Below, in pieces: positions 24,600-37,851 of a DNA stretch of 64,000 nucleotides. The first letter of the stretch is position 1, and the number at the start of each line of letters is the position of its first letter. The notes under the pieces were generated by a model. That model searched no databases, was not told the DNA's origin, and saw only the letters and a program-made list of their open reading frames with translations. Where the stretch lies: positions 228,501 to 292,500 of the forward strand of contig BDSI01000147.1 in assembly GCA_003117195.1 (NCBI GenBank), read 5' to 3'. This stretch comes from Eudorina sp. 2006-703-Eu-15 (taxonomy: Eukaryota; Chlorophyta; Chlorophyceae; Chlamydomonadales; Volvocaceae). The translations under genes and the position numbers were made by a program.

Positions 24600-26078
24600 T
24601 ATGACAAGTAGGAGGCCGGCTTCCTTGAAGCCGGAAAAAGGGCGGGGCCCGTACAAGCCGGGTGCTTTACAATAAAAACTGTATGTATGAGTGTATGTGA
24701 GAGAGTGGAAGAGTGCCATTGATGAGGGTGTCGTTGCTGTTGTAGGTGGATCAGCGTGCATAGATTCCGCAAGCTCACACAGGTAGGTAGCCCCGCCCGA
24801 AACCAAGCAAGGTGCAGTACACTCCGTTGGCGGTCACCGAAGCGGAAATAACGCTAGACGCGTCTGCACTACCACATCAGTTTGTGATGTTGGTGGCGTC
24901 TAGTGGTGTCTTGATGTTCAAATACCAGCAGAACACCAGTATATATGGAAGTTCAAATTTAGCACGCGCCGCCCGTTCATAATTCGATATTTCATCACGC
25001 GGCACCTGTTAACAGATACGAGCGCGAGAGGCGTTGGGTGGACGGTGACCTGGGTCCATGTGTGGAGACCGTGGAGCTTTACTGAGACCGTTTGTGCGCA
25101 TACATTTTTGCCAGCTAAACCAAAGATACCTTGCTTGCAATACAGGACAATTAATATGCCAAACCTTGCGAATTTGTTTAGCGGATAATGAACGTTTTGC
25201 CGTAAGGTAAGCATGCTTCGCATCGATCGTGCCTACATTCGTTTATGTACACGGGACCAACAACAGCCAGCGGTGTTTCTTATTATTGGATCAGAAGATT
25301 TCTTTTCATCATTCTCAGCAGATTTCCTTAGAGGTCCGCGACCTCGCTGTTTATTTGAGTGCTGCTTCGGCGCATGAACAGGCTCGAGCCGGACAGGGCA
25401 CCCAAGCCGTTAAGCATGCCGAGCTGCGCCACGGTCGGAACCTTCTTCACGTTCTGTCCGCTTGCTGTGGACGTGCTGCTTTTCTGTGCCGCAAAGTGTG
25501 CCGCATTAATATAGTTGCTAGGCAAGACACATGCATGCCTGTAACTAACGATTATAACAACGTCTTTGAACTGTTTTGCATCGTGTATTATGTATCTACT
25601 ACGAGTATATATATCAATCAACTTGTGCTTCACACATCATACATTCCTATACAAAATCAAAACGACTTGCCGGTCAGCCTTCTGTCGTACGTCGAATCGC
25701 AATTCGCCATGCCCACTACTCTATCTCTTTGCTGTTGCATTCTTCCCCCAATATGAACTCAGCACTGCCTTTGTAACGCTGGGTTACAGTATAAGTCCCT
25801 AACAATGACCCTGCACAGCATCTCGAGAAGCCTTTGGCCGCGCTGTGTTACAGCCTTTTAGCTGGTCTTGTCCTGGACAGCGGGCGACTATTTCTGCACA
25901 TCGCCTCCGTCTCCACAGCTCTATTTCACGCCGCTTTCATTGGGGGCGGTGGGGCGAATTTTCCCTTCACAACGGGCCAAATTGCGGGGCAAATTGTGCC
26001 CGCAGCGCGGAGAACTTTGAGTTTTCGGAGCTAATTGAGCGGAAAATCGCGTTGCCCGTATCACTGTGGTCAGCTTAA
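24600..26078 (-). mobile_element. Family B/C composite element, copy 1
   Basis: 24,600-25,205 is an inverted B end with its GGCTTCCTTGAAGCC palindrome and GCGGATAATGAACGTTTTGCC; it continues without break into segment C (25,205-26,078, ending CACTGTGGTCAGCTTAA). The same B-C order recurs at 36.2-37.56 kb and partly at 56.3-56.99 kb, so B and C form one unit. A minus-strand frame (ASGQNVKKVPTVAQLGML, SSLFMRRSSTQINSEVADL) is shared with the 36.8-kb copy and is frameshifted at 56.6 kb; it may be an old coding remnant. Confidence 0.6.
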
Positions 26079-26980
26079 TAATATATACACATGTAAATAT
26101 ACAAATGTATGATATATACGTACATACACAATACATAGAGAGAGAGCCTCGCGCGCCCCGCCCTGCGCTGTGGTTCGGCCCGGCTAGGAACCCCCCCGGC
26201 ACTCGTCCGTACGGCTTTTGCACGGCAAGCCGCCCACAGTGTAACACCCCGCTCATATATAGAGAGATATGATCGTGATACAACATGATAACATGTCAGG
26301 CAATATGACTACAATACAATATATTATATTGATAATAGCATGAATGAACGGTACAGCGGACCCCAAAGGGGTCAACGGTGTATACCATGCAGGGCAAAAG
26401 CCCCAGCAGGCCCCACCAACAGGGCGGCAAGACACCTCCATACCTCAACACACTATCGTGCATACAACGAACAAACCTGTCACCCAAATACATGTCGATT
26501 GTATACAAAGTCCGCGGACACATCCAAGTGAACACATTACCACACTTTTTGTCACCTTTCTCCAACTCCGCTATATCGCATGACAGATTCACAACATTTT
26601 TAGCATCGCACAGATTAGATTTGCACTTGCACACCATCTAGCGCAGCGCTCATGCCATGTCACGTCTATCTTGGCATACCCTGTTTACTTGTGTCGCATG
26701 TCCATAGCTAGATCTATCTATTTAATCAGTTGTGACATGTAGCTTTTGCTGCCTGCTACCGGACACCAATTGTACTTATCTGTTATATATGCATATCAGA
26801 TGATAATGACCATTTTGTTTTACATGCGGTGCTCTTCCTTTTAAAGCTTTAATTTCTTCTTTACATACCTGAATATTTGTACCTTCCTCAATTTAATTAC
26901 GATTCTTTGCCTTAACCCACTTCGTTCCGCATCAGCATTACAGCTCCAACATCACATTTGATGCATTTTCTTCTTGTAAG
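26079..26980. other. Intronic sequence with repeat D fragment
   Basis: 26,345-26,460 matches repeat D (GCGGACCCCAAAGGGGTCAAC...CCCCAGCAGGCCCCACC). The rest is AT-rich with no recognised gene or repeat. Confidence 0.5.
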
Positions 26981-26989
26981 TGGACTCAC

Positions 26990-27228
26990 CCGGGCGCCGT
27001 TGCTCTGTGACGCAAAGACTACATCCAAGCACAGGTTGGTGTTGCCATTTGGTTGCACAGTGTGTTCTGCTGCCGCGGCGTCCAGTACCTTGATGTGCCA
27101 CATCTGCTGGAGAGACTCGCTCCGAGCAGTGACAGGGGCAATCAGCGCCACGTCGGTCGCAGCAGTGGGCACTTGCACCACGGGGCTAACTACTCCAAAG
27201 TCCTGGGTGATCCACGCGGGCGGCCCGT
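26990..27228 (-). CDS. Ricin-B-type lectin, part 1
   Basis: It enters in phase 1 across a 10.4-kb intron. After a linker (WITQDFGVVSPVV) come LQQMWHIKVLDAA and NTNLCLDVVFASQSNGAR, the C-L-D-V...N-G pattern of a beta-trefoil repeat. It exits phase 0 at GTGAGT. The domain continues in the exons at 19.9 and 19.0 kb. This fold is a carbohydrate-binding module found in many lectins and glycosidases; nothing here indicates a toxin chain. Confidence 0.8.
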
Positions 27229-27289
27229 CTGCGACGGAAAAATACGTATGAAGGCAGCAACCAATGCGTGTTGAAAATGTAGCGATACA

Positions 27290-27880
27290 TAGTTATACCT
27301 TGCGTCATGAGAGTTCGAATCCTTCCGACGTCACCCATGCGTGGGTTGCGAGGCTTGTTCGCTGATGCAATAGTATCACCCTACCCGCCGGGACATTCTT
27401 CAGGGCAACCCGTGGGGCAAGTGATGACAAGTCCATCGCCAGAATGGCTGCACAAGACAGGTGAAGCTGACCAAGGACCGAACAAAGAGGCTACTGTAGT
27501 AAGTGCAGCAAGTCGAACCTCGCACGAGCTTTAGATGGTGACCTCTACACGGGTGCTGACTTTCCCAGCGGGTGAAGCGGGTCATAGGGGGCTTACTAGC
27601 TACCCTCCGCCAGGACAAGTGCAGGGTGTTGTGTAGAGTTCAGTGGTGTACGGTTATTAGGGAGGCGGTGCAGCATGCACGCGGCCTGAAGTTGATACAG
27701 GAGCACCAGTCTCCGGCAGGTTGCAATAACTGGTCGTGTCCCACAGCGACAATGTTGCGTGCGTGCTCACCAACGATAGGTGGAAACTCTACTTCCACTC
27801 CATGGTGGAAAAGGGCTCATATATACAGGTGACGCGGTGGGCGTTAGCGTATAGGACTGACGCGGTGGCGGGTAGTGTAT
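27290..27880 (+). repeat. Possible SINE-like sequence
   Basis: GAGAGTTCGAATCCTTCCGACG at 27,309-27,330 resembles a tRNA T-arm/B box (core GTTCGAATCC). The following 500 bp has no gene. I saw no second full copy in the window, so this is weak. Confidence 0.3.
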
Positions 27881-27942
27881 AGGCAAGGGGAAACCCATAG
27901 CCTCACCACTCCTGCCCCCTTAACACATGCCACAGTCCATGA

Positions 27943-28111
<169 letters not shown>

Positions 28112-28114
28112 CGG

Positions 28115-28400
28115 CCGATCGGCGAATACTAATAATAATAACAGCCCCCGCCCCATTAGACAGACTATCCAGGGATGGAAAAGGGGATTCGCCCCCCCTT
28201 AATGGACATGGGGGGAACCCCCCCTGTCGACCCCCCCTGGCATGACGAGTCAGTGCTGTGATGGATGGAATAAGAAGAGGCACATGGCGGACATGAAAGG
28301 GAAGCAGGCATGAGAACCGACGTAGCAGGTGAAGGAAGGATGTGCATGATTCAGAGACTGTGCAAGCAGGCACTTGCTGCAGTTCAGTGTGCTAGTTTGT
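28115..28400 (-). repeat. R1 fragment, inverted
   Basis: The reverse strand carries the R1 hairpin arm, the G-run block and the CTCATGCCTGCTTCCC part. It breaks off near 28,400 without the stem-loop. Confidence 0.7.
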
Positions 28401-29330
28401 TATCCTGGATAGGAAAGAGAATGTAAATGAGTCAACTGTTACACGTTGAGTCTGCTATATCAAGCGTCAATATGGGATAATTACCGTATCAAAATGAGGA
28501 TTCCAACCATCATCATTGCTGTAAACGATTATGAGGAAGCACTAGGAACATTGCAGCTCTCGTATAAAACAGCATACACCTTCCATGAAATGGTGAACAT
28601 CTTGTATTAAGAAATGAAACCCCCTGGAATTCAATACACCACCATATGTGGTCCGCAGGCTATGCACTGCCAGGCAGCGTACACCTGCCATTCCATTATA
28701 TTGTGGCCCTGTATTTGCAATGCTCAGCAGAATGTGATCCGTCTGCTACGTCTGAACGTAAATCACTAGCAATGTTACTTGAAGCGAGAGAAGCCAGTGG
28801 GCACACTCAAGGCGTGGTTAATAGGGCAGTAGTGACGACCATTGCCTCTGGCTACAGGGCGCGTGTGCACTGTTGCAACTTAGTACTCACAGAATACTGT
28901 AGCACTGTGTGAACCTTCAAGAACACCTAAGATCACCATGACGAAACTGATAATGCTAAGTGACAAAACTGGGGCTATCTTCAGACAACAGCGGTGCCAC
29001 TGAAGTAATATCTTGCCAGTGCGTTAACAGCACTACAGCAGAACTAAGAACGACAAACATGCTATCCATTGGGGAAATAGATACGTTCTGTTGGAGCAGT
29101 GTTCTGAAGACACCACTGAAATGATGTAGCGATATGGTGGTTCAAGGCATAATGGAAGTGGTGTGAAGTGGCATGAAGTGCGGACTAAAACTATGGTGCC
29201 CTGTTGCACGTGAGCACTGACGCCGAACATCCACACGCCATAATAAGCAGACTGCGACGTAGCAAGCAGACAGTATATGCAAGCAGACTGCTACGCTGAC
29301 AATGAAGTATTAACCATATGCTCCGCCACC
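28400..29330. other. Intronic sequence, no gene seen
   Basis: About 0.9 kb of non-repeated sequence of ordinary composition in the CVNH to ricin-B intron. No frame has splice support or recognisable domains. Confidence 0.4.
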
Positions 29331-30739
29331 GCCTCCATTGTTGAGGGCCCCAGGGTCTGACATGTTCGTAATTTTCAGGATCGTCTGGCTTATTCTTGAG
29401 TCATGCCGGGGGGGCGACTTCGCTGCTCGGCAAAGTACGTCCATATGGACGTATGTTCATCTCCGCGCTGGTCTACAGTTCTTTGGTGCTGTGTCGTTTG
29501 TTGTGAGGTCGGTGAACGAGGGATTGAAAGCGCTCGTCGCAGCTCACTTTGGTTCGGCCGTCGTTTTGTCCAGCCCGCCGCGCACCTAGCTCTCTATTAA
29601 TGATAAAATTAATTTCTTACCCGAAAGCTAATGGTAGTAAATCTACAAACTCCAGCCATATTACATTCCGACTGCAAGGCAGTACACCTGTATGACCCAC
29701 CGTTTCCTCCATTCTGAAGTTCACAAAATGTTCATCGCATTTTTGCGTATCTAATATTATAACGGCGCGGCTCCGGCTGAACTGTGCGTTCATGTTGCGA
29801 TCCATCGTCTTTCATGTTCTGAACTTGCTGTCCGCGTCACTTCTGTACATTGTTTTTACACCAATGCGATTGATTTTAAATTCCCTTCTGGATGCTTTTC
29901 AGTCGCATGCATTTCGGAACTGCCTCAAAGTCATGGTAAGCCCGCTTTGCTCGTCATCACATTGTTCAACCGTCGTTCTGCAGCGCTGCGCACCTCTTGT
30001 TACGTGACAACAATTATGGTGTTTTGAGATAAAGTTTCATCGCGGTGTGCCTCTTAATGCTTCACCTCTTTTCCTTGTGCGGATTATGGATCGGCCGCCA
30101 CCATTCGCAACTGACAGTCCCACATTTATACTGTCCGCACGACTGTGTAATGTCCTTGCAGCACAACATATGCACCCTTTCGCATACGTGGTAATTTCTA
30201 GCGTCGCGGCTCCGCTCGGAAGAACATGTCCACTTTTCGTTTCATGATTCCGTTTCCAACCGCTTGCACGCCTCGCTGACATTCCTCCATTGAACATTCC
30301 TCCATTGAACGGGCTGTTCAAACCCACAATCCTACTTTCTCATGGCAGCTTGCTTTCCATCGTCGTCATGGGGCACCACAACGATGATTCCCAAACTTCC
30401 AACCCCTAGAGTTTACCTACCTGCCCCATGCAAGTGCATCCTCATGTGCGCTATGCCTGCTCGCACAGTCTCCGAATCATGCACATCCTTCCTGCAGCTG
30501 CTACGTGGCTTTTGCTGTCTGCTTTCCTTTCATGTCCACCATGTGCCTCTTCTTAATTCATCCATCACAGCACTGACTCGTCATGCCAGGGGGGGTCGAC
30601 AGGGGGGGTTCCCCCCCTGTCCATTAAGGGGGGGTGCGGGGGGGCATAGCCCCCCCGCGGAAAATATCATATTATGGATGTAGCCCTAATCAAGGCGGGG
30701 GCTCTTATTATGATTAGTATTATTATTATTGCCCCCGCC
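29331..30739 (+). repeat. R1 unit 8 (intronic array)
   Basis: It starts with the tail of the alternative front segment seen in units 2 and 7 (CTGACATGTTCGTAATTTTC, the TACGTCCATATGGACGTA palindrome). It matches unit 7 closely through to the AAAATATCATATTATGGA end. It lies in the 10.4-kb intron. Confidence 0.85.
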
Positions 30740-32525
30740 TTTTATATACTCGCTACGCAATCTGGACGAGCAATCTCTGTACGGCAAGCGCCCCGAAACC
30801 ATGCGCCGCCAAATTCGTAGATGTCTTTTTCGAGACCTGTATAGGATATCTGCTTCTGTTCCGCTATATTCCAACCGTCTCGATTCGTAGATTCCTTTGA
30901 TTCGTAGATTCCTTTCATATAGTCTCGCGAGCACCGCTCGCTTCCTGTTCGCTGTTCACTGCAGAACTAATATGCCTTTGCCTAGTGCTGATACTAATGA
31001 CATTGATGGCTATTCCGCTGATTCATTGGCCGCGTGTTTGCTACGTAATTCTGCTCATGACGTTGTCCTGCTGCCCATTCTTCGGCGCATTCATCATTCC
31101 TCACTTACCCCTGCCAAGAACATTACGTCACGTGGTCTACAGCTCTCTGGTGCTGTGTCGTTCGCTGAGGTCTGTGAACGGCTTCATATCGCTCGTCACT
31201 TCTCACGTTCGTTGGGCCGTCATTTTTTGAAGCCGCGCACCTACATCTCTATCAAATATAACCGTATGAATTTTGTTCCTGATAGCTAATGAATTGTATG
31301 CCCACCGACTGCAGCCATATTGCATTCCAGCTTCCTCCCGAGGTGCCGCGAATCGCAGGACTGCAAGGCAGTACACCTGTATGACCCGCCGTTTCCTCCA
31401 TTCTTAAGTTAACAGAACGTTCCTCGCATTATTGCGTATCCAAGTTTATAACGGCGCGGCTTTGGCTGGACTGTATGTGCGTTCATGTTGCGATTCATCG
31501 TCGTTCATGTTCCGAACTTGCTTCCCGCTTCAGTACTGTTCATCGTCTTACTTTACACCACTGCCATTCGTTTTAAATTGCATTCTGGATGCTGCCCAGT
31601 CGCATGCGTTTTTTAGCTCGCTTAACGTGTTCCGACATTGCTTAATAGTTTCTTTCCGCATCAGTACTGTGCATTCTTTTTACACGACTGGCATTCGTTT
31701 TAAATTCCCTACTATGTGCTTTTCAGTCGCATGCGTTTCTTACCTTGCTTCACGTTTTGTTACGTACTTGTGGCCCTGTTCGTCACATCCTCAACCGTCA
31801 CTTTCAGGTGCTGCGTGCGCAGATCTGCTTACGTGGCTGTAATTACCGTGTTGTTTCATGATGTTTCGTTGCTGTCACGGTCTGCTTCATAACGCCTGAC
31901 GCTATTTTTCTTGTGCCGAACGGCCTCCGTGATTCACATTACTGTCCGCACAGCTGTGCAATTTCGGTGCAGCAGGTATGAACACTTTCGTATACTTCCT
32001 TATTTCTAGCGTCGCGGCTCGGGAGAACACGTCCAACCGTCATCCACTTTCCAACCGCTTGGGCAACCTTGCTTGCATGCACGCCTCGTTAACACTCTTC
32101 TTATAACCGGGCTGTCCAAACCCACAACCGTGCATGATCATGGCAGCTTGCATTTCATCGTCGTGGTGGGTGATGCACCACAACCACGAATTGCACATGC
32201 CATGATAGTGTACGTTCCTTACTGCACTGACTTGTTCTCATGTTCCTTAATGTGCCTGCTTGCACAGCCTCATTATCCTGCACATCCTTACTTCACCTGC
32301 TAGGTGGCTCTTGCTGTCTGCTTTCCTTTCATGTCCGACATGTGCCTCTTCGTCATCCATCACAGCACTGACTCGTCATGCCAGGGGGGGTCGACAGGGG
32401 GGGTTCTCCCCCTGTCCATTAAGGGGGGGTGCGGGGGGGCGAAACCCCTTTTCATCCCTGAATAGTCTTTATAATGGGGCGGGGGCTGTTATTATTATTA
32501 GTATTATTATTATTTTGCCCCCGCC
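30740..32525 (+). repeat. R1 unit 9
   Basis: A subfamily distinct from units 1-8 (for example TTCCGAACTTGCTTCCCGCTTC). From 31,360 it is the first member of a perfect tandem duplication. No coding sequence. Confidence 0.85.
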
Positions 32526-34881
32526 TCTTATATACTCGCTACAAAATCTTCATCTCGCTTGTACGGCACTCATCTCTGTACTGCACGTGCCCGAAACCAT
32601 CAGCCGATTCCATTCGTAGATTCCTGCTGCTTCCGATACCTGCATCCGATACCTGTTTTGGATACCTGTTTCGCTATATATTCCAACCGTCACGATTCGT
32701 ATAGAAACCTTTGCTGCTGTACTCTCGCGAGCACCGCTTGCTTCCTGCTCTGTTCCCTGTTCACTGCAAAATTAATATGCTTCTGCCTACAGTAGGTGCT
32801 GATGATAATGATGACATTCATGGCTATTCCGCTGATTCATTGGCCGCGCGTTTGCGCATTCTTCGGCGCATTCATCATTCTTCACTTACCATTGCCAACC
32901 AAATAACGTCACGTTCCGCGCTGGTCTACAGCTCTTTGGTGCTGTGTCGGTGAACGTCGCTTCTCACGTTCGTTGGGCCGTCATTTTGTGAAGCCGCGCA
33001 CCTACATCTCTATGAAATATAACCGTATTCATTTCATTCCTGATAGCTAATGAATAGTATGCCCACTGACTGCAGCCATATTGCATTCCAGCTTCCTCCC
33101 TAGGTGCCGCAAATTGCTGGACTGCAAGGCAGTACACCTGTATGACCCGCCGTTTCCTCCATTCTTAAGTTAACAGAACGTTCCTCGCATTATTGCGTAT
33201 CCAAGTTTATAACGGCGCGGCTTTGGCTGGACTGTATGTGCGTTCATGTTGCGATTCATCGTCGTTCATGTTCCGAACTTGCTTCCCGCTTCAGTACTGT
33301 TCATCGTCTTACTTTACACCACTGCCATTCGTTTTAAATTGCATTCTGGATGCTGCCCAGTCGCATGCGTTTTTTAGCTCGCTTAACGTGTTCCGACATT
33401 GCTTAATAGTTTCTTTCCGCATCAGTACTGTGCATTCTTTTTACACGACTGGCATTCGTTTTAAATTCCCTACTATGTGCTTTTCAGTCGCATGCGTTTC
33501 TTACCTTGCTTCACGTTTTGTTACGTACTTGTGGCCCTGTTCGTCACATCCTCAACCGTCACTTTCAGGTGCTGCGTGCGCAGATCTGCTTACGTGGCTG
33601 TAATTACCGTGTTGTTTCATGATGTTTCGTTGCTGTCACGGTCTGCTTCATAACGCCTGACGCTATTTTTCTTGTGCCGAACGGCCTCCGTGATTCACAT
33701 TACTGTCCGCACAGCTGTGCAATTTCGGTGCAGCAGGTATGAACACTTTCGTATACTTCCTTATTTCTAGCGTCGCGGCTCGGGAGAACACGTCCAACCG
33801 TCATCCACTTTCCAACCGCTTGGGCAACCTTGCTTGCATGCACGCCTCGTTAACACTCTTCTTATAACCGGGCTGTCCAAACCCACAACCGTGCATGATC
33901 ATGGCAGCTTGCATTTCATCGTCGTGGTGGGTGATGCACCACAACCACGAATTGCACATGCCATGATAGTGTACGTTCCTTACTGCACTGACTTGTTCTC
34001 ATGTTCCTTAATGTGCCTGCTTGCACAGCCTCATTATCCTGCACATCCTTACTTCACCTGCTAGGTGGCTCTTGCTGTCTGCTTTCCTTTCATGTCCGAC
34101 ATGTGCCTCTTCGTCATCCATCACAGCACTGACTCGTCATGCCAGGGGGGGTCGACAGGGGGGGTTCTCCCCCTGTCCATTAAGGGGGGGTGCGGGGGGG
34201 CGAAACCCCTTTTCATCCCTGAATAGTCTTTATAATGGGGCGGGGGCTGTTATTATTATTAGTATTATTATTATTTTGCCCCCGCCTCTTATATACTCGC
34301 TACAAAATCTTCATCTCGCTTGTACGGCACTCATCTCTGTACTGCACGTGCCCGAAACCATCAGCCGATTCCATTCGTAGATTCCTGCTGCTTCCGATAC
34401 CTGCATCCGATACCTGTTTTGGATACCTGTTTCGCTATATATTCCAACCGTCACGATTCGTATAGAAACCTTTGCTGCTGTACTCTCGCGAGCACCGCTT
34501 GCTTCCTGCTCTGTTCCCTGTTCACTGCAAAATTAATATGCTTCTGCCTACAGTAGGTGCTGATGATAATGATGACATTCATGGCTATTCCGCTGATTCA
34601 TTGGCCGCGCGTTTGCGCATTCTTCGGCGCATTCATCATTCTTCACTTACCATTGCCAACCAAATAACGTCACGTTCCGCGCTGGTCTACAGCTCTTTGG
34701 TGCTGTGTCGGTGAACGTCGCTTCTCACGTTCGTTGGGCCGTCATTTTGTGAAGCCGCGCACCTACATCTCTATGAAATATAACCGTATTCATTTCATTC
34801 CTGATAGCTAATGAATAGTATGCCCACTGACTGCAGCCATATTGCATTCCAGCTTCCTCCCTAGGTGCCGCAAATTGCTGG
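31360..34881 (+). repeat. Two identical 1,761-bp tandem copies
   Basis: 31,360-33,120 and 33,121-34,881 agree at every position I compared, including six open frames each displaced by exactly 1,761. Before 31,360 the match to 33,100 stops at once. Confidence 0.85.
32526..34286 (+). repeat. R1 unit 10, second copy of the duplication
   Basis: It has the same length and order as unit 9. Every stretch compared from 33,121 to 34,881 is identical to 31,360-33,120. Confidence 0.85.
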
Positions 34882-36045
34882 ACTGCAAGGCAGTACACCT
34901 GTATGACCCGCCGTTTCCTCCATTCTTAAGTTCACAAAACGTTCCTCGCATTATTGCGTATCTAATTTTATAACGGCGCGGCGTTGGCTGAACTGTGCGC
35001 TCATCTTGCGATTCATCGTCGTTCATATTCCGACCTTGCTTTCCGCTTCAGTACTGCTCATTGTCTTTACACCACTGGCATTCGTTTTAAATTGCGTTCT
35101 GGATGCTGTCCAGTCACATGCGTTTTTTAGCTCGCTTAACGTGTTCCGACATTGCTTAATAAGTTCCTTTCCGCATCAGTACTGTGAATTCTTTTTACAC
35201 CACACGCATTCGTTTTAAATTCCCTTCTATGTGCTTTTCAGTCGCATGCGTTCCTTACCTCGCTTCACGTCATGTTACGTACTTGTGGCCCTGTTCGTCA
35301 CATCCTCAACCGTCACTTTCAGGTGCTGCGCAGATCTGTTCACGTGGCTGAAATAACGGTGTTGTTTGATGATGTTTCGTTGCGGTAACGGTCTGCATGC
35401 TTCATAACGCCTGGCGCTCTTTTTCTTGTGCCGAACGGCCTCCGTGATTCACATTACTGTCCGCACCACTGTGCAATTTAGGTGCAGCAGGTATGAACAC
35501 TTTCGTATACTTCCTTATTTATGGCGTCGCGGCTTGGGAGAACACGTCCAACCGTCATCCACTTTCCAACCACTTGGGCTACCTTGCTTTCATGCACGCC
35601 TCGTTAACACTCTTCTTATAATCGGGCTGTCCAAACCCACAACCGTGCATTATCATGGCAGCTTGCATTTCATCGTCGTGGTGGGTGATGCACCACAACG
35701 CTGATTGCACAGGCCATGATAGTGTACGTTCCTTACTGCATTGACTGCTTTGCATGTGCCTTACTGTGCCGGCCTGCACAGCCTCATTATTATGCACATC
35801 CTGCCGTCAGCTGCTATGTGGCTTTTGCTGTCTGATTTCTTTTTATGTTCAACATGTGCTTCTTCGTCATCCATCACAGAACTGACTCGTCATGCCAGGG
35901 GGGGTCGACAGGGGGGGTGCCCCCCCTGTCCATTAAGGGGGGGTGCGGGGGGGCATAGCCCCCCCGCGGAACCCCTTTTCATCCCTGGATAGTTTTTCTA
36001 ATGGGGCGGGGGCTGTTATTATTATTAGTATTGTTATTATTATTA
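34287..36045 (+). repeat. R1 unit 11, end of the intronic array
   Basis: It is identical to unit 10 up to about 34,931, then diverges gradually. It ends in the left arm of the terminal hairpin with a longer ATT run. Confidence 0.85.
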
Positions 36046-36189
36046 TTATTAGGACTGACATGGTGCAGACCTCAGAGCGCGCCCCCCTTATTAACACAAG
36101 CCAGGTTGAGCGGACACCAGTGAAACAATAATAATAATAATAATACTTGCGTCATCCGTGCAGGAATGCGTAAGAAAAGACCGATGAAG

Positions 36190-37556
36190 CTGACATATGA
36201 GGAAAGGGTATGACAAGTAGGGGGCCAGCTTCCTTGAAGCCGGAAAAAGGGCGGGGACCGTACAGGCCGGGTGCTTTACAATAAAAACTCTATTACCGCG
36301 CAAGAGTGTGAGAGAGTGAAAGAGTGCCATCGATTGAGGGTGTCGTTGCTGTTGTAGGTGGATCAGCGTGCATAGATTCCGCAAGCTCACACAGGTAGGT
36401 AACCACGCCCGAAACCAAGGTGCAGTACACTCCATCCGTTGGCAACGGCGGTCACCGAAGCGGAAATCATAACGCTAGACGCGTCTGCACTACCACATCC
36501 GTCTGTGATGTTGGTGGAGTCTATTGGCGTCTTGATGTTCAAATACCAGCAGAACACCATTATATGGAAGTTCAATTTAGCACGCGCCGCCCGTTCATAA
36601 TTCAATATTTCATCACGCGGCACCTGTTGAAACAGATATGAGCGCGAGAGGCGTTGGATCGATGGACGTTGACCTGGGTCCATGGAGACCGCGGAGCTTT
36701 ACTGAGACCGTTTGTGCGCATACATTTTTTGTCAGCTAAACCAAAGATACCTTGCTTGCAATAGAGGACAATTAATATGCCAAACCTTGCGAATTTGTTT
36801 ATTAGCGGATAATGAACGTTTTGCCGTTGCTTCGCATGGTGCCTACATTCATTTATGTACACGTTTATGTACACATTCATCATTCTCAGCAGATTTCCTT
36901 TGAGGTCCGCGACCTCGCTGTTTATTTGAGTGCCGCTTCGGCGCATGAACAGGCTCGAGCCGGACAGGGCACCCAAGCCGTTAAGCATGCCGAGCTGCGC
37001 CACGGTCGGAACCTTCTTCGCGTTCTGTCCGCTTGCTGTGGACGTGCTGCTTCTCTGTGCCGCAAAGTGTGCCGCATAAATATTGCTAGGCAAGACACAT
37101 GCATGCCTGTCACTAACGATTATAACGACGTCTTTGAACTGTTTTGCATCGTGTATTATGTATCTACTACGAGTATATATATCAATCAACTTGTGCTTCA
37201 CGCATCATACATTCCTATACAAAATCAAAACGACTTGGCGGTCAGCCTTCTGTCGTACGTCGAATCGCAATTCGCCATGCCCACTACTCTCTTTGCTGTT
37301 GCATTCTTCCCTCAGTATGAACTCAGCACTGCCTTTTAGCTGGTCTTGTCCTGGACAGCGGGCGACTATTTCTGCACATCGCCTCCGTCTCCACAGCTCT
37401 GTTTCACGCCGCTTTCATTGGGGGCGGTGGGGCGAATTTTCCCTTCACAACGGGCCAAATTGCGGGGCAAATGGTGCCCGCAGCGCGGAGAACTTTGAGT
37501 TTTCGGAGCTAATTGAGCGGAAAATCGCGTTTCCCATATCACTGTGGTCAGCTTAA
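36190..37556 (-). mobile_element. Family B/C composite element, copy 2
   Basis: Colinear with 24.6-26.08 kb: inverted B part to about 36,835, then segment C ending CACTGTGGTCAGCTTAA at 37,556, with small indels (a GTTACAGTATAAG segment is missing near 37,340). The shared minus-strand frame is open for 199 codons. It directly abuts the CVNH exon. Confidence 0.65.
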
Positions 37557-37632
37557 CCAGATGCACGCACATGCGCAACAGAACATCTATCTCAGATGCC
37601 CTAGCTACCACATCAGTTGCACACGCACGTAC

Positions 37633-37851
37633 CGCCGCCGTACGGTACACATCGCAGCTCGCCGTTAACGTTGTCAAAGCTCCACCCGGGGCGGCAGTCC
37701 ACGAGGTTGAGAGGACGCGGAGTGTTGAGGGTCCCATATACTGTTCCGCACTGCTGGCACACCAGGGTGCAGCTCTCAAGGACGCATCCGCTACAGGACT
37801 TCAGGTAACTGCCAGCAGGTTGACTGTAGAAGGGACATCTGATGGTCCATG
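37633..37851 (-). CDS. CVNH (cyanovirin-N homology) domain
   Basis: A single phase 1-1 exon (acceptor GCCCCACAG, donor GTACGT). The pattern G-S-Y-L-x-S-C, CVLESCTLVCQQC, LNLVDC and FDNVNGELRC follows the CVNH half-repeat: start Cys, hydrophobic-x-Cys strand, L-x-L-x-x-C, then a conserved N-x-(D/N)-G-x-L. CVNH domains bind high-mannose glycans and are known in cyanobacteria, fungi and ferns. Only about one half-repeat plus an N-terminal extension is present. The assignment is from pattern, not from a profile search. Confidence 0.7.

Noticed and set aside
25229..25756. Plus-strand 175-codon frame in the B/C element as a gene
   Set aside because: The homologous region at 36.8 kb has indels, the 56.5-kb copy is frameshifted, and no domain is recognisable.
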